This document shows positions 36,240-48,206 of a DNA stretch of 64,000 nt, piece after piece. The notes beneath the pieces are model-generated. The model had not been told where the DNA came from. It worked only from the letters and a program-made list of their open reading frames with translations, and searched no databases. This DNA comes from Methylovorus glucosotrophus (GTDB taxonomy: Bacteria > Pseudomonadota > Gammaproteobacteria > Burkholderiales > Methylophilaceae): NCBI RefSeq assembly GCF_009858335.1, contig NZ_VMSE01000002.1, positions 186,001-250,000 on the forward strand, in the 5' to 3' direction. Every line of letters starts with the position of its first letter. Position 1 is the stretch's first letter. The position numbers were made by a program, and so were the translations under genes.

Positions 36240-36316
36240 AGTGGCTGTAGCGTAAGCTGCATTTATTGACGGGGAGCTTTGTAACTAAAGCGCTTGTACC
36301 CATTGAGGAGTTTAAA

Positions 36317-36748
36317 ATGGCAAAGAAAGTTGTCGGCTATATCAAGCTGCAGATTCCTGCAGGCAAAGCCAATCCTAGTCCACCAGTTGGTCCAGCACTG
36401 GGTCAGCGTGGTTTGAATATCATGGAATTCTGCAAGGCATTCAATGCTGCTACGCAGAGTTTGGAGCCAGGTTTGCCAATTCCAGTGGTCATCACTGCAT
36501 TTGCAGACAAGAGCTTCACCTTCGTAATGAAGACCCCTCCCGCTACCATTCTGATCAAGAAGGCAGCGAAGATTGATAAGGGTTCCCCACGTCCTCATAC
36601 CGATAAGGTTGGCAAGATCACTCGCGCTCAAGCCGAAGAGATTGCTAAGACTAAAGCACCTGACTTGACAGCAGGTGATCTGGATGCGGCTGTTCGTACC
36701 ATTGCAGGTAGCGCACGCAGCATGGGCATTGAAGTGGAGGGTGTGTAA
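36317..36748 (+). CDS. rplK: 50S ribosomal protein L11
   Basis: Forms the GTPase-associated centre with the 1060 region of 23S rRNA, and is needed for RelA activation. 143 residues; [22 protein letters not shown] is the proline-rich N-domain. The start at MAKKVVGY follows GAGGAG by about 7 bp; the open frame extends 17 codons further upstream but without support. Confidence 0.96.
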   Translation: MAKKVVGYIKLQIPAGKANPSPPVGPALGQRGLNIMEFCKAFNAATQSLEPGLPIPVVITAFADKSFTFVMKTPPATILIKKAAKIDKGSPRPHTDKVGKITRAQAEEIAKTKAPDLTAGDLDAAVRTIAGSARSMGIEVEGV

Positions 36749-37441
36749 ATGGCTAACATTTCTAAACGTTTGCAGGCTCTGCGTGCCAAGGTTGACCGTA
36801 ATAAAATTTACGCAGCCACCGAAGCCCTTGCTCTGGTAAAAGAAACCGCAACCGCCAAGTTTGATGAGTCGGTAGACGCTGTTATCAATCTGGGTATTGA
36901 TGCACGTAAATCTGACCAACTGGTTCGTGGCGCTCTCGTATTGCCACACGGCACTGGTAAGACCAAGCGCGTGGCTGTATTTGCCCAAGGCGCCGCTGCT
37001 GAAGCAGCCAAAGCCGCAGGTGCAGATATTGTTGGTTTTGAAGATCTGGCTGAACAAGTTAAGGGCGGCATGCTCGACTTTGACGTTGCAATTGCGACTC
37101 CTGATGCTATGCGTATCGTGGGTGCCCTGGGTCAAGTGCTCGGTCCACGTGGCCTGATGCCTAACCCCAAGGTTGGTACGGTTACTCCTGACGTGGCTAC
37201 TGCCGTCAAGAATTCCAAGGCAGGTCAAGTCCAATATCGTACAGACAAGGGCGGTATCGTGCACTGCACTATCGGTCGTGCCTCTTTCGGTGTTGATGCT
37301 CTGCAAGCCAACTTGGCTGCACTGGTTGATGCTTTGAACAAGGCCAAGCCAGCATCTTCCAAGGGTGTTTACCTGAAGAAGGTTTCGGTTTCCAGCACCA
37401 TGGGTGCTGGTGTGCGTGTTGATCAGTCCAGCATCGCTTAA
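36749..37441 (+). CDS. rplA: 50S ribosomal protein L1
   Basis: L1-stalk protein assisting release of deacylated tRNA. 230 residues; signature [23 protein letters not shown]. Begins directly at the base after the L11 stop. L1 commonly represses its own operon by binding the leader. A short hairpin TGCCAGC-CTG-GCTGGCA (37451-37467) lies just after its stop. Confidence 0.96.
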   Translation: MANISKRLQALRAKVDRNKIYAATEALALVKETATAKFDESVDAVINLGIDARKSDQLVRGALVLPHGTGKTKRVAVFAQGAAAEAAKAAGADIVGFEDLAEQVKGGMLDFDVAIATPDAMRIVGALGQVLGPRGLMPNPKVGTVTPDVATAVKNSKAGQVQYRTDKGGIVHCTIGRASFGVDALQANLAALVDALNKAKPASSKGVYLKKVSVSSTMGAGVRVDQSSIA

Positions 37442-37521
37442 TGTAAAACTTGCCAGCCTGGCTGGCATTAAAAGAACTTTGGGCCTGTGGCGGGAACATT
37501 CGTCACAGGGTTATCAAAGAC

Positions 37522-37600
37522 CGTAGGAATCTCGCAAGAGATTTAATCGGGGCAGGCTTAAGTTGGTGGCTTGTCTATCCTACGCAGATGGCGTTACCCG
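37522..37600 (+). ncRNA. L10-type ribosomal protein leader upstream of rplJ
   Basis: In the 258-bp rplA-rplJ gap, CGTAGGA (37522-37528) pairs perfectly with TCCTACG (37578-37584). Inside is a hairpin AATCTC-GCAA-GAGATT (37528-37543) with a GNRA-type loop, and CGCAGATGG follows the outer stem. This matches the known L10(L12)4-binding leader that represses rplJL translation. Ends are approximate; no promoter is seen in the gap. Confidence 0.7.
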
Positions 37601-37699
37601 AAACAGGATATCAACACAATGTGTACTCCTGATGAAAGGTCGCCGTGGGAAGGTGTTTGCGGGCAACTGCAAATGCTTAATTAACGGAAGGAGAAGACC

Positions 37700-38224
37700 T
37701 TGAGTCTTAATCTTGAGCAGAAAAAGGCAGTGGTTGCTGAGGTCAGCGAGCAAGTCGCAACGGCACAGGCAATCATTCTTGCTGAGTATCGTGGCATTGA
37801 AGTAGGGGATATGACTCAACTGCGTGCACAAGCCAGAAAATCCGGTGTGTATCTGCGTGTTCTGAAGAATACGCTGGTGCGTCGTGCTGTTGATGGCACC
37901 CCGTTTTCCGGTCTTGCTGACGCAATGGTCGGCCCTCTGGTATTCGGTATTTCTACCGATCCAGTTGCCGCGGCAAAGGTATTGAGTGATTTCGCCAAAG
38001 CTAACGACAAGTTCGTTATCAAGGCAGGTGCAATGCCTAACCAGGTCATGGATGCGAAAGCAGTTCAAGCCCTGGCGTCGTTGCCTAGCCGTGAAGAGTT
38101 GCTGGCCAAGTTGCTGGGCACCATGCAAGCCCCGATCGCCACTTTTGTACGTACGCTTAATGAAGTACCTACGAAGTTTGCGCGCGGTCTGGCTGCAGTA
38201 CGTGACCAGAAACAAGCAGCTTAA
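37700..38224 (+). CDS. rplJ: 50S ribosomal protein L10
   Basis: Base of the L7/L12 stalk. 174 residues, beginning [19 protein letters not shown] with TTG as start codon at 37700, preceded by AAGGAG. The C-terminal helix that binds L12 dimers is present. Likely autogenously controlled through the leader just upstream. Confidence 0.95.
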   Translation: MSLNLEQKKAVVAEVSEQVATAQAIILAEYRGIEVGDMTQLRAQARKSGVYLRVLKNTLVRRAVDGTPFSGLADAMVGPLVFGISTDPVAAAKVLSDFAKANDKFVIKAGAMPNQVMDAKAVQALASLPSREELLAKLLGTMQAPIATFVRTLNEVPTKFARGLAAVRDQKQAA

Positions 38225-38253
38225 TCAAAATCAAATTATCAGGAGTATTACAA

Positions 38254-38634
38254 ATGGCATTATCTAAAGCAGAAATTCTTGACGCAATCGCGTCGTTGAC
38301 CGTTCTGGAACTGTCCGAACTGATCAAGGATCTGGAAGAGAAGTTTGGTGTATCCGCTGCAGCTGCTGCTGTAGCTGTTGCTGCAGCTCCTGCTGCAGGC
38401 GGCGCTGCTGCCGCTGAAGAGAAAACTGAATTCGACGTAATTCTGGTTTCCGCTGGCGACAACAAAGTGAACGTTATTAAGGCTGTTCGCGAACTGACTT
38501 CCCTGGGTCTGAAGGAAGCTAAGGACCTGGTTGACGGTGCTCCTAAGGCTGTTAAGGAAGGCGTATCCAAGGCTGATGCCGATGCTGCCGCCAAGAAGCT
38601 GGAAGAAGCTGGCGCTAAGGCCGAAGTTAAGTAA
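38254..38634 (+). CDS. rplL: 50S ribosomal protein L7/L12
   Basis: Multimeric stalk protein that recruits translational GTPases. 126 residues: N-terminal dimerisation domain, Ala-rich hinge (about 36-54), and C-domain with [21 protein letters not shown] and [14 protein letters not shown]. Expected at higher copy than L10; hairpins after the gene fit differential expression against rpoB. Confidence 0.96.
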   Translation: MALSKAEILDAIASLTVLELSELIKDLEEKFGVSAAAAAVAVAAAPAAGGAAAAEEKTEFDVILVSAGDNKVNVIKAVRELTSLGLKEAKDLVDGAPKAVKEGVSKADADAAAKKLEEAGAKAEVK

Positions 38635-38654
38635 TAAGCAATACTGTGGTGCAC

Positions 38655-38678
38655 AGGCTGACGGGAGACCGTCAGCCT
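38655..38678 (+). terminator. Hairpin 1 in the rplL-rpoB gap (attenuator or processing site)
   Basis: Perfect 10-bp stem AGGCTGACGG/CCGTCAGCCT with loop GAGA. It can be extended at the base by GGTG/CACC. No T-run follows. This is the position of the partial terminator and RNase III site known in E. coli. Confidence 0.7.
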
Positions 38679-38698
38679 TCACCATTTTAAGAAGATAT

Positions 38699-38730
38699 AA
38701 AACAGAGGGTTATTTTTAGCACTCTGTTTT
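38699..38730 (+). terminator. Hairpin 2 in the rplL-rpoB gap
   Basis: AAAACAGAG (38699-38707) pairs with CTCTGTTTT (38722-38730), a 9-bp stem ending in T4. Together with hairpin 1 it could lower transcription into rpoBC relative to rplJL. Confidence 0.55.
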
Positions 38731-38759
38731 CTACCTTCTACCCCCTCTCAGGAGATGCT

Positions 38760-41700
38760 ATGAGCTATTCCTTTACCGAGAAAAAACGTATACGTAAAAG
38801 TTTTGCCAAACGTGAAAGCGTGCAGGAAGTACCTTACCTGCTCGCCATGCAATTGGAGTCGTATGCGGCTTTCCTGCAGGCTAATGTGCCCGTCGACAAG
38901 CGTGAAAATGCAGGATTGCAAGCCACGTTCAACTCGGTTTTCCCTATTGTTAGCCATTCCGGCAATGCCCGTCTGGATTACGTCAGCTATACCTTGGGTC
39001 AAGAGCCTTTTGACGTCAAGGAATGTCAGCAACGTGGCCTGACCTACGCCGCACCTTTGCGCGTCAAGGTCCGCCTAACAATCATGGATAAAGAAGCTTC
39101 CAAGCCTACCGTGAAGGAAGTCAAAGAGCAGGAAGTCTACATGGGCGAACTGCCCCTGATGACGGAGAATGGCTCGTTTGTTATCAACGGCACTGAGCGC
39201 GTTATCGTGTCCCAGTTGCATCGTAGCCCTGGCGTATTCTTCGAGCATGATCGCGGTAAAACCCATAGCTCGGGCAAACTGCTGTTCTCGGCTCGTATCA
39301 TCCCTTACCGTGGTTCCTGGCTCGACTTTGAGTTTGATCCAAAGGACTACCTGTATTTCCGCGTTGACCGTCGTCGCAAGATGCCAGTGACCATTCTGCT
39401 GAAAGCCCTGGGCTTTACGCCAGAGCAGATTCTGGAAACGTTCTACGATCTGGACACGTTCCATATCAGCGCCAAGGGTGTGCAGTTTGAACTGTTGCCC
39501 GAGCGCCTGCGCGGTGAAGTCGCCAAGTTCGACATCATCGATGGCAGCGGCAATGTGATTGTTGCCAAGGATAAGCGCATTACCGTCAAGCATATCCGCG
39601 ATATGGAAAAAGCTGGCATCAGCAAGATCAATGTGCCTGAAGAGTTTGTACTCGGCCGTGCATTAAGCTCCGGCATTATCGACAAGGAAACCGGTGAAGT
39701 TGTGGCGAATGCCAACGACGAAATCACCGAGTCTTTGCTTGAGAAGTTGCGTGAAGCCAAGGTTGGCAAGATTAATACTCTGTATGCCAATGACCTCGAT
39801 CATGGTGATTACATTTCGCAAACCTTGCGCATTGATGAAATCCCTGACCAATACAGCGCACGCGTTGCGATCTATCGCATGATGCGTCCTGGTGAGCCAC
39901 CTACTGAAGATGCAGTAGAAGCCCTGTTCGATGGCTTGTTCTTCAATGAAGAGCGCTATGACCTGTCGACCGTTGGTCGCATGAAATTCAACCGTCGTGC
40001 ATTCCCTGAAAAGATTGAAGAGCGCACTGCTGCCTGGTTGCGTCGCTTCTATGAAAAATCAGGTGCACGTGGTGCTGAAGGTGCTCCGGTTCTCTCCAAC
40101 GAAGATATTCTGGCCGTTATTGCGGTACTGGTTGAATTGCGCAATGGCCGTGGCGAAATTGACGATATTGACCATCTGGGTAATCGTCGTATCCGTTCCG
40201 TTGGTGAATTGGCCGAAAATCAGTTCCGTGCAGGTTTGGTTCGTGTGGAGCGTGCCGTTAAGGAGCGTTTGTCACAAGCTGAATCTGACAACCTGATGCC
40301 GCACGATCTGATCAATGCCAAGCCGGTGTCGAGCGCGATCCGTGAGTTCTTCGGTTCATCCCAGCTTTCCCAGTTTATGGACCAGACCAACCCGCTGTCG
40401 GAAATTACCCACAAGCGTCGTGTTTCTGCTCTGGGCCCAGGCGGTTTGACCCGTGAACGTGCTGGCTTTGAAGTGCGTGACGTACACTCGACCCATTACG
40501 GCCGTGTATGTCCGATTGAAACGCCTGAAGGTCCAAACATTGGTCTGATCAACTCGTTGGCGCTGTACTCACGCACCAATCAGTATGGTTTCCTGGAAAC
40601 GCCTTACCGTCGTGTTGATGGCAACAAGGTAAGTGACAAGATTGACTTCCTCTCTGCGATTGAGGAAAGCCAATACATGATCGCCCAGGCTAACTCTGAG
40701 CTGGATAAGAATGGTCAGTTCAAGGAAGAGCTGATCTCTGCCCGGTACCACAATGAATTCACCATGGCACAGCCTGATCGCGTGCAATACATGGACGTGG
40801 CTCCTGGTCAGATTGTGTCGGTAGCGGCTTCCCTGATTCCATTCCTGGAGCACGATGACGCCAACCGCGCATTGATGGGCGCCAACATGCAACGTCAGGC
40901 AGTACCATGTCTGCGTGCTGAAAAAGCGATCGTGGGTACCGGCATTGAGCGTACCGTAGCGGTAGACTCCGGCACGACTGTACAAGCCCGCCGCGGTGGT
41001 ATCGTGGATTACGTAGACTCTGGTCGTATCGTGGTGCGTGTGCATGATGCCGAAGCCGCTGCTGGCGAAGTCGGCGTGGACATTTACAACCTGATCAAGT
41101 ACACCCGTTCCAACCAGAACACCAACATCAATCAGCGTCCGCTGGTCAAGATTGGTGACGTGCTGGCTCGCGGTGATGTGATTGCGGACGGCGCATCTAC
41201 CGATATGGGTGAATTGGCGCTGGGCCAGAACATGCTGGTCGCCTTTATGCCATGGAATGGTTACAACTTCGAAGACTCGATTCTGATCTCCGAGCGCGTT
41301 GTGGCAGATGACCGTTATACCTCGATCCATATCGAAGAATTGTCCGTGGTTGCCCGTGACACCAAGCTGGGTGCAGAAGAAATTACACGTGACATCTCCA
41401 ATCTGTCCGAGCGCATGCTTGGTCGTCTGGATGAGTCCGGCATCATCTACATCGGTGCGGAAGTGGAAGCAGGTGACGTGCTGGTCGGCAAGGTAACACC
41501 TAAGGGTGAAACTCAGCTGACACCAGAAGAAAAGCTGCTGCGCGCCATCTTCGGTGAGAAGGCTTCCGATGTTAAGGATACTTCCCTGCGCGTGCCTTCC
41601 GGCATGTCAGGTACCGTTATCGACGTACAAGTCTTCACCCGTGAAGGCATTGATCGCGACACGCGTGCACAGCAGATCATTGATGATCAGCTGGGTCACT

Positions 41701-42932
41701 ACAAGCAGGATCTGGCTGACCAGATGCGTATTGTGGAAGACGATGCATTCGGCCGTATCCGTCGCCTGATCGAAGGCAAGGTAGCTACAGGTGGTCCTAA
41801 CAAGCTGAAGAAGGGTGAGACCCTCACCGCTGAGTATCTGGAAAGCATTGGTCGTTATGACTGGTTTGATATTCGCCTGTCTGACGAAGAAGCTGCCCGC
41901 CAACTTGAGCAGCTGAAGGACAGTCTGGCACAAGCCCGCGTTGAGTTTGACAGCAAGTTCGAAGAGAAGAAGCGCAAGCTGACTCAGGGCGATGAGTTGC
42001 CTCCAGGCGTGCAGAAAATGGTCAAGGTTTACCTGGCTGTTAAGCGTCGTATTCAGCCTGGTGACAAGATGGCCGGCCGTCACGGTAACAAGGGTGTGGT
42101 TTCCAAGATTGTGCCAGTAGAAGATATGCCACATATGGCAGACGGTACCCCTATGGATATCGTGCTGAACCCGCTGGGCGTGCCTTCGCGTATGAACATC
42201 GGTCAGATTCTGGAAGTTCACCTGGGTTGGGCTGCCAAGGGCTTGGGCATGCGTATTGGCGCAATGCTGCAGGCAGAAACCAAGGCTAATGAAATCCGTA
42301 AGTTCATCGACCAGATTTACAACAACAGCAACGGCAAGAAAGAAGACATCAAGTCGCTGACCGACGAAGAAGTATTCGAACTTGCCCGCAATCTGGAACG
42401 CGGTGTGCCATTTGCAACGCCAGTGTTTGACGGTGCAACCGAGCAGGACATCCGCGACATGCTGGATCTGGCATTCCCGGATGATGATGCCCGCACACAG
42501 CAGCTGCAGTTTGCGGCTGGCAAAACCCAGGTCAAGCTGATTGACGGCCGTTCCGGTGAGCCATTCGAGCGCCCAGTGACGGTTGGCTACATGCACGTAC
42601 TGAAGCTGCATCACTTGGTAGATGACAAGATGCATGCACGTTCTACTGGTCCATACTCGCTGGTTACTCAGCAGCCATTGGGCGGTAAGGCGCAGTTTGG
42701 TGGTCAGCGCTTCGGTGAAATGGAAGTTTGGGCACTAGAAGCCTATGGTGCTTCGTACACCCTGCAGGAAATGCTCACGGTTAAGTCGGATGACGTATCC
42801 GGCCGTACCAAGGTCTACGAGAACATCGTCAAGGGCGAGCACAAGATCGATGCCGGCATGCCGGAGTCGTTCAACGTGCTGGTGAAGGAAATTCGCTCGC
42901 TCGCTATCGATATTGACCTGGACCGTAATTAA
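38760..42932 (+). CDS. rpoB: DNA-directed RNA polymerase subunit beta
   Basis: Catalytic core subunit of RNA polymerase. 1390 residues, usual for betaproteobacteria. The rifampicin pocket reads [20 protein letters not shown] and [10 protein letters not shown], with the residues normally seen in sensitive strains, followed by [17 protein letters not shown]. The C-terminus shows the [18 protein letters not shown] signature. AGGAG stands about 7 bp before the ATG. Downstream rpoC begins after 11 bp. Confidence 0.98.
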   Translation: MSYSFTEKKRIRKSFAKRESVQEVPYLLAMQLESYAAFLQANVPVDKRENAGLQATFNSVFPIVSHSGNARLDYVSYTLGQEPFDVKECQQRGLTYAAPLRVKVRLTIMDKEASKPTVKEVKEQEVYMGELPLMTENGSFVINGTERVIVSQLHRSPGVFFEHDRGKTHSSGKLLFSARIIPYRGSWLDFEFDPKDYLYFRVDRRRKMPVTILLKALGFTPEQILETFYDLDTFHISAKGVQFELLPERLRGEVAKFDIIDGSGNVIVAKDKRITVKHIRDMEKAGISKINVPEEFVLGRALSSGIIDKETGEVVANANDEITESLLEKLREAKVGKINTLYANDLDHGDYISQTLRIDEIPDQYSARVAIYRMMRPGEPPTEDAVEALFDGLFFNEERYDLSTVGRMKFNRRAFPEKIEERTAAWLRRFYEKSGARGAEGAPVLSNEDILAVIAVLVELRNGRGEIDDIDHLGNRRIRSVGELAENQFRAGLVRVERAVKERLSQAESDNLMPHDLINAKPVSSAIREFFGSSQLSQFMDQTNPLSEITHKRRVSALGPGGLTRERAGFEVRDVHSTHYGRVCPIETPEGPNIGLINSLALYSRTNQYGFLETPYRRVDGNKVSDKIDFLSAIEESQYMIAQANSELDKNGQFKEELISARYHNEFTMAQPDRVQYMDVAPGQIVSVAASLIPFLEHDDANRALMGANMQRQAVPCLRAEKAIVGTGIERTVAVDSGTTVQARRGGIVDYVDSGRIVVRVHDAEAAAGEVGVDIYNLIKYTRSNQNTNINQRPLVKIGDVLARGDVIADGASTDMGELALGQNMLVAFMPWNGYNFEDSILISERVVADDRYTSIHIEELSVVARDTKLGAEEITRDISNLSERMLGRLDESGIIYIGAEVEAGDVLVGKVTPKGETQLTPEEKLLRAIFGEKASDVKDTSLRVPSGMSGTVIDVQVFTREGIDRDTRAQQIIDDQLGHYKQDLADQMRIVEDDAFGRIRRLIEGKVATGGPNKLKKGETLTAEYLESIGRYDWFDIRLSDEEAARQLEQLKDSLAQARVEFDSKFEEKKRKLTQGDELPPGVQKMVKVYLAVKRRIQPGDKMAGRHGNKGVVSKIVPVEDMPHMADGTPMDIVLNPLGVPSRMNIGQILEVHLGWAAKGLGMRIGAMLQAETKANEIRKFIDQIYNNSNGKKEDIKSLTDEEVFELARNLERGVPFATPVFDGATEQDIRDMLDLAFPDDDARTQQLQFAAGKTQVKLIDGRSGEPFERPVTVGYMHVLKLHHLVDDKMHARSTGPYSLVTQQPLGGKAQFGGQRFGEMEVWALEAYGASYTLQEMLTVKSDDVSGRTKVYENIVKGEHKIDAGMPESFNVLVKEIRSLAIDIDLDRN

Positions 42933-42943
42933 GGAGAATCCGC

Positions 42944-45900
42944 GTGAAAGCTCTATTAGACTTATTTAAGCAGGTAACACAGGAAGAAGAATTTGATGCG
43001 ATCAAGATCGCGCTGGCTTCTCCTGAAAAAATCCGCTCCTGGTCCTATGGCGAAGTTAAAAAGCCAGAAACCATCAACTATCGTACGTTCAAGCCAGAGC
43101 GTGATGGTCTGTTCTGCGCCAAGATTTTTGGCCCGATCAAGGACTATGAATGCTTGTGCGGCAAGTACAAACGCCTGAAGCATCGCGGTGTCATCTGCGA
43201 AAAGTGCGGCGTTGAAGTCACCTTGTCCAAGGTGCGTCGTGAACGCATGGCTCACATCGAGCTGGCTTCACCGGTAGCCCATATCTGGTTCCTGAAGTCC
43301 TTGCCAAGCCGTTTGGGCATGGTGCTGGATATTGCCTTGCGTGATATCGAGCGCGTGCTGTACTTCGAAGCATATATCGTGATTGATCCAGGCATGACCC
43401 CACTGACACGTGGTCAATTGCTGACGGAAGACGACTATCTGGCCAAGGTAGAAGAGCACGGTGACGAATTCAATGCTGTCATGGGCGCCGAAGCAGTACG
43501 CGAACTCCTGCGTACCATGGATGTACACACCGAAATTGAAAAACTGCGTCGCGAGCTGGGTGAAACCGGTTCAGAAGCCAAGATCAAGAAGATCGCCAAA
43601 CGTCTGAAGGTTCTGGAAGCATTCCAGAAGTCTGGCATCAAGCCTGAGTGGATGATTCTGGAAGTGCTGCCTGTGCTGCCACCAGAACTGCGTCCGCTGG
43701 TTCCTTTGGATGGTGGCCGTTTCGCTACTTCTGATCTGAACGATCTGTATCGTCGCGTGATTAACCGTAATAACCGTCTGAAGCGCTTGCTGGAACTGAA
43801 GGCCCCTGAAATCATCGTGCGTAACGAAAAGCGCATGCTGCAGGAAGCGGTTGACTCGCTGCTGGACAACGGTCGTCGCGGCAAGGTCATGACAGGCGCC
43901 AACAAGCGTCCTCTGAAGTCCCTGGCCGACATGATCAAGGGTAAGGGCGGTCGTTTCCGTCAGAACTTGCTGGGTAAGCGCGTTGACTACTCCGGCCGTT
44001 CCGTGATCGTGGTAGGTCCACAGCTCAAGCTGCATCAGTGCGGTCTGCCAAAGAAGATGGCGCTGGAACTGTTCAAGCCATTCATTTTCCACAAGCTGGA
44101 AGTATTAGGTCTGGCCACAACTATCAAGGCCGCCAAGAAGAAGGTTGAAGAGGAAGGTCCAGAAGTCTGGGATATCCTGGAAGACGTGATTCGCGAGCAT
44201 CCGGTATTGCTGAACCGTGCACCTACGCTGCACCGTTTGGGTATTCAGGCATTTGAGCCTGTGCTGATTGAAGGCAAGGCCATTCAATTGCACCCTCTGG
44301 TCTGCGCCGCGTTTAACGCCGACTTTGACGGTGACCAAATGGCGGTTCACGTTCCTTTGAGCCTGGAAGCGCAAATGGAAGCCCGCACACTGATGCTGGC
44401 ATCCAACAACGTGCTGTCTCCAGCCAACGGCGAACCAATTATTGTGCCTTCGCAGGATATCGTGCTGGGTCTGTACTACATGACCCGCGAGAAAAAAGCC
44501 GCACGCGGCGAAGGCATGCGTTTTGCCAACGTTGCTGAAGTTCAACGTGTGTACGATGGCGGTCTGATCGATTTGCACGCACGTATCACTGTGCGTATCC
44601 GCGAATTCGACATGGAAGTCGATGGTCAGAAGCGCGAAAAGATCACCCGTTACGAAACCACGGTTGGCCGTGCTCTGCTGTCTGAAATTCTGCCAGCTGG
44701 CCTGCCATTCAGCGTGATTGACAAGGCACTGAAGAAAAAAGAAATTTCCAAGCTGATCAATGCCAGCTTCCGTAAGGTGGGCATCCGCGAAACCGTTATT
44801 TTTGCGGACAAGCTGATGTACACGGGTTACAGCTACGCAACACGTGCTGGTATTTCCATCAGCATCAATGACATGCTGGTTCCGCCTGAGAAAGAGCAAT
44901 TGATCGCCGCTGCTGAATCCGAAGTCAAGGAAATCGAAGACCAGTATGTTTCTGGTCTGGTGACTCAAGGTGAGCGCTATAACAAGGTGGTGGATATCTG
45001 GGGTCGTGCTGGCGATAAGGTCGCTGACGCCATGATGAAACAACTGCGCGAAGAAACCGTGCTGGACGCCAATGGCGATGCAGCCAAGGATGAAAACGGC
45101 AAGGTTATCAAGCAAGAGTCGTTTAACGCGATTTACATGATGGCTGACTCCGGCGCTCGGGGCTCTGCAGCACAGGTGCGTCAGCTGGCTGGTATGCGCG
45201 GTCTGATGGCGAAACCGGATGGCTCCATCATTGAGACACCGATTACCGCCAACTTCCGTGATGGCTTGAACGTGTTGCAATACTTTATTTCAACCCACGG
45301 CGCCCGTAAGGGTCTGGCAGATACCGCGCTGAAAACAGCGAACTCCGGTTACCTGACGCGTCGTCTGGTGGACGTTACGCAGGATCTGGTGGTGACTGAG
45401 CTGGATTGCGGCACGACTGAAGGCCTGGTCACCAAAGCGCTGGTCAAGGGTGGTGAAGTAGTTGAGCCATTGCATGACCGTATTCTGGGTCGCGTAGCCG
45501 CGTTGGATGTGATCAACCCTGAAAATCAGGAAGTGGTTTACCCAGCAGGTACCTTGCTGACAGAAGATGAAGTTGAGCATATTGATGCCCTGGGCATTGA
45601 TGAAGTCAAGGTGCGCACTGCACTGACTTGCGATACTCGTTACGGTATTTGCGCAAAATGCTACGGTCGTGACTTGGGTCGCGGCAAGCTGATCAACATC
45701 GGTGAAGCTGTCGGTGTGATTGCGGCGCAATCCATTGGTGAGCCTGGTACCCAGCTGACCATGCGTACTTTCCACATCGGTGGTGCGGTATCGCGTGCGG
45801 CTTCTATCAGTCAGGTAGAAAGCAAGTCGAACGGTATTGTCAGCTTCACTTCCACCATGCGTTATGTGACCAATGCCCGTAATGAGCAAGTGGTGATTTC

Positions 45901-47182
45901 GCGTAATGGTGAAGCCGTGATTCACGACGAAAATGGTCGTGAGCGCGAGCGTCATAAAGTGCCTTATGGTGCGACGCTGCAAGTGACAGATGGCAAGCAA
46001 GTGAAGGCTGGTCAGGCTCTGGCTACCTGGGATCCGCATACCCGCCCGATCATTACTGAATACGCTGGTCGTGTGAAGTTTGAAAACGTCGAAGAAGGTG
46101 TGACCGTTGCCAAGCAGGTAGATGAAGTCACTGGTTTGTCCTCTCTGGTGGTTATTGATCCCAAGCAGCGTGCTGGTCAATCCAAGGGCTTGCGTCCGCA
46201 GGTGAAGTTGCTCGATGCCAATGGTGTTGAAGTCAAGGTTGCCGGTGGCGATGCCTCTGTTAACGTGACATTCCAGCTGGGTTGCATCATTACCGTGAAG
46301 GATGGCCAGGAAGTAGGCGTGGGTGAAGTACTGGCGCGTATCCCGCAAGAGTCTTCCAAGACCCGTGATATTACCGGGGGTCTGCCGCGCGTTGCCGAGC
46401 TGTTTGAAGCACGTTCACCTAAAGATGCTGGCATGCTGGCGGAAGTTACCGGTACTGTTTCCTTCGGTAAGGACACCAAGGGCAAGCAACGTCTGGTCTT
46501 CACCGACCTGGATGGTGTATCCCATGAGTTCCTGATTCCTAAGGACAAGCACGTGACGGCGCATGACGGTCAAGTTGTGACCAAGGGCGAAAGCATTGTT
46601 GACGGTCCGGCAGATCCGCAGGATATCCTCCGTCTGCAAGGTCGTGAGGCATTGGCTCGCTACATCATCGATGAAGTGCAGGATGTGTATCGTCTGCAAG
46701 GCGTTAAGATCAATGACAAGCACATCGAAGTTATTGTGCGTCAGATGTTGCGTCGTGTACGTATCACCGATGCTGGCGATACCAACTTCATCATGGGTGA
46801 ACAGGTTGAGCGTGCAGATGTGTTGTCGGAAAACGAACGCGTCATTGCCGAAGACAAGCGTCCAGCCAGCTATGAGTTTGTCTTGCTGGGTATTACCAAG
46901 GCATCGCTGTCGACAGATTCGTTCATTTCTGCCGCTTCCTTCCAGGAAACGACACGCGTACTTACCGAGGCTGCAATCCTTGGCAAGCGCGACGAACTGC
47001 GCGGTCTGAAAGAAAACGTGATCGTTGGTCGTCTGATTCCTGCAGGTACAGGGCTCGCATATCACGAAACACGCAAGCGTCAATCGGCCGGGGTGGATGC
47101 AGCACCAGCCGTTATCGAGGAAGCGATTACTGAAGTTGAACCGCAGCAAACACCAGCAGAAGAAGCCGCTGGAAATGTATAG
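42944..47182 (+). CDS. rpoC: DNA-directed RNA polymerase subunit beta'
   Basis: 1412 residues. Catalytic magnesium site [13 protein letters not shown]-terminal zinc finger [20 protein letters not shown], bridge and trigger helices (for example [15 protein letters not shown]), and second zinc site [20 protein letters not shown] start at 42944 with AAGGAG about 6 bp upstream. Followed by a strong new promoter for the str genes. Confidence 0.98.
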   Translation: MKALLDLFKQVTQEEEFDAIKIALASPEKIRSWSYGEVKKPETINYRTFKPERDGLFCAKIFGPIKDYECLCGKYKRLKHRGVICEKCGVEVTLSKVRRERMAHIELASPVAHIWFLKSLPSRLGMVLDIALRDIERVLYFEAYIVIDPGMTPLTRGQLLTEDDYLAKVEEHGDEFNAVMGAEAVRELLRTMDVHTEIEKLRRELGETGSEAKIKKIAKRLKVLEAFQKSGIKPEWMILEVLPVLPPELRPLVPLDGGRFATSDLNDLYRRVINRNNRLKRLLELKAPEIIVRNEKRMLQEAVDSLLDNGRRGKVMTGANKRPLKSLADMIKGKGGRFRQNLLGKRVDYSGRSVIVVGPQLKLHQCGLPKKMALELFKPFIFHKLEVLGLATTIKAAKKKVEEEGPEVWDILEDVIREHPVLLNRAPTLHRLGIQAFEPVLIEGKAIQLHPLVCAAFNADFDGDQMAVHVPLSLEAQMEARTLMLASNNVLSPANGEPIIVPSQDIVLGLYYMTREKKAARGEGMRFANVAEVQRVYDGGLIDLHARITVRIREFDMEVDGQKREKITRYETTVGRALLSEILPAGLPFSVIDKALKKKEISKLINASFRKVGIRETVIFADKLMYTGYSYATRAGISISINDMLVPPEKEQLIAAAESEVKEIEDQYVSGLVTQGERYNKVVDIWGRAGDKVADAMMKQLREETVLDANGDAAKDENGKVIKQESFNAIYMMADSGARGSAAQVRQLAGMRGLMAKPDGSIIETPITANFRDGLNVLQYFISTHGARKGLADTALKTANSGYLTRRLVDVTQDLVVTELDCGTTEGLVTKALVKGGEVVEPLHDRILGRVAALDVINPENQEVVYPAGTLLTEDEVEHIDALGIDEVKVRTALTCDTRYGICAKCYGRDLGRGKLINIGEAVGVIAAQSIGEPGTQLTMRTFHIGGAVSRAASISQVESKSNGIVSFTSTMRYVTNARNEQVVISRNGEAVIHDENGRERERHKVPYGATLQVTDGKQVKAGQALATWDPHTRPIITEYAGRVKFENVEEGVTVAKQVDEVTGLSSLVVIDPKQRAGQSKGLRPQVKLLDANGVEVKVAGGDASVNVTFQLGCIITVKDGQEVGVGEVLARIPQESSKTRDITGGLPRVAELFEARSPKDAGMLAEVTGTVSFGKDTKGKQRLVFTDLDGVSHEFLIPKDKHVTAHDGQVVTKGESIVDGPADPQDILRLQGREALARYIIDEVQDVYRLQGVKINDKHIEVIVRQMLRRVRITDAGDTNFIMGEQVERADVLSENERVIAEDKRPASYEFVLLGITKASLSTDSFISAASFQETTRVLTEAAILGKRDELRGLKENVIVGRLIPAGTGLAYHETRKRQSAGVDAAPAVIEEAITEVEPQQTPAEEAAGNV

Positions 47183-47186
47183 TTGC

Positions 47187-47215
47187 TTGACAACCTATTG
47201 AACGCTAAATAAAAT
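47187..47215 (+). promoter_or_regulatory. Strong sigma-70 promoter of rpsL
   Basis: Perfect TTGACA (47187-47192), 17-bp spacer, TAAAAT (47210-47215), just after the rpoC stop. It gives a leader of about 70 nt containing a terminator-like hairpin. Confidence 0.85.
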
Positions 47216-47226
47216 GCTATGTTTTC

Positions 47227-47259
47227 CGGGATGGCGCTTGTCGCCGTCCCGTAATTTTT
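47227..47259 (+). terminator. Terminator-like hairpin in the rpsL leader
   Basis: CGGGATGGCG (47227-47236) pairs with CGCCGTCCCG (47242-47251), one G-U pair, loop CTTGT, then TAATTTTTAG. It lies downstream of the rpsL promoter, so it would stop rpoC read-through and could also attenuate the str transcript. Confidence 0.7.
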
Positions 47260-47291
47260 AGCGAGCTAACAAATTTAAAGGCTAAAGAGTT

Positions 47292-47669
47292 ATGCCAACC
47301 ATCAATCAATTAGTGCGCAAGCCGCGCCAAAAAGTAGTGACCAAGAGCAAAGTTCCAGCTTTGGAAAGCTGCCCACAAAAGCGTGGTGTTTGTACACGTG
47401 TTTATACGACAACACCTAAGAAGCCTAACTCCGCTTTGCGTAAAGTGGCTAAGGTTCGCCTGACCAATGGCTATGAAGTAATTAGCTACATCGGCGGTGA
47501 AGGCCACAACCTGCAGGAGCACTCGGTTGTGCTGCTGCGCGGTGGTCGTGTGAAGGACTTGCCAGGTGTGCGTTACCACATGGTGCGCGGTAGCCTGGAT
47601 ACTGCCGGTGTTAAAGACCGTAAGCAGTCCCGCTCCAAATACGGCGCGAAGCGCCCTAAGGCTGCATAA
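47292..47669 (+). CDS. rpsL: 30S ribosomal protein S12
   Basis: Decoding-centre protein controlling accuracy. 125 residues; the two lysines changed in streptomycin-resistant mutants are present in [12 protein letters not shown] and [12 protein letters not shown] contexts (sensitive-type residues). First gene of rpsL-rpsG-fusA-tuf. Confidence 0.97.
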   Translation: MPTINQLVRKPRQKVVTKSKVPALESCPQKRGVCTRVYTTTPKKPNSALRKVAKVRLTNGYEVISYIGGEGHNLQEHSVVLLRGGRVKDLPGVRYHMVRGSLDTAGVKDRKQSRSKYGAKRPKAA

Positions 47670-47708
47670 GCTGATTTGCTTAGCGGTCACCAAGTTTAAG
47701 GAAAAACC

Positions 47709-48179
47709 ATGCCAAGACGTAGAGAAGTTCCCAAGCGCGATATTCTGCCTGATCCGAAATTCGGTAGCCAGGAAGTATCCAAGTTCATTAACGTGCTGAT
47801 GACTGGCGGCAAGAAGTCTGTTGCTGAGCGTATCCTGTACGGCGCATTTGATCAAATCGCCCAAAAGAGCGGCAAGGATGCTCTTGAAGTGTTCACAGTA
47901 GCTATCAATAACCTGCGTCCGGTTGTTGAAGTGAAGAGCCGTCGTGTGGGTGGTGCAAACTATCAAGTGCCTGTTGAGGTGCGTCCTGCACGTCGTAGCG
48001 CCCTCGCGATGCGTTGGCTGCGTGATGCTGCTCGCAAGCGTGGTGAAAAGTCCATGGGTCTCCGTCTGGCAGCTGAGCTGGTTGAAGCATCCGAAGGTCG
48101 CGGCTCTGCCATGAAGAAGCGTGAAGAAGTGCACCGTATGGCTGAAGCCAACAAAGCCTTCTCGCATTTCCGCTTCTAA
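47709..48179 (+). CDS. rpsG: 30S ribosomal protein S7
   Basis: Primary organiser of the 30S head, at the E site. 156 residues, beginning [20 protein letters not shown] with the signature [17 protein letters not shown]. In E. coli S7 represses translation of the str operon; the 39-bp gap before it is too short for the enteric target structure. Confidence 0.97.
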   Translation: MPRRREVPKRDILPDPKFGSQEVSKFINVLMTGGKKSVAERILYGAFDQIAQKSGKDALEVFTVAINNLRPVVEVKSRRVGGANYQVPVEVRPARRSALAMRWLRDAARKRGEKSMGLRLAAELVEASEGRGSAMKKREEVHRMAEANKAFSHFRF

Positions 48180-48206
48180 ACAAGTTCATTAGTAAAGGTA
48201 ATAGCT

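Noticed and set aside
40479..40500. Serine in the Rpo[10 protein letters not shown] stretch where E. coli has proline, considered as a rifampicin-resistance change
   Set aside because: This position varies naturally among bacteria, and the main resistance residues in cluster I are wild type.
44105..45280. 391-codon frame antisense to rpoC, and similar ones at 45290-46348 and 48189-49940
   Set aside because: Fully inside rpoC or fusA on the opposite strand with low-complexity His/Gln/Thr-rich composition typical of shadow frames.
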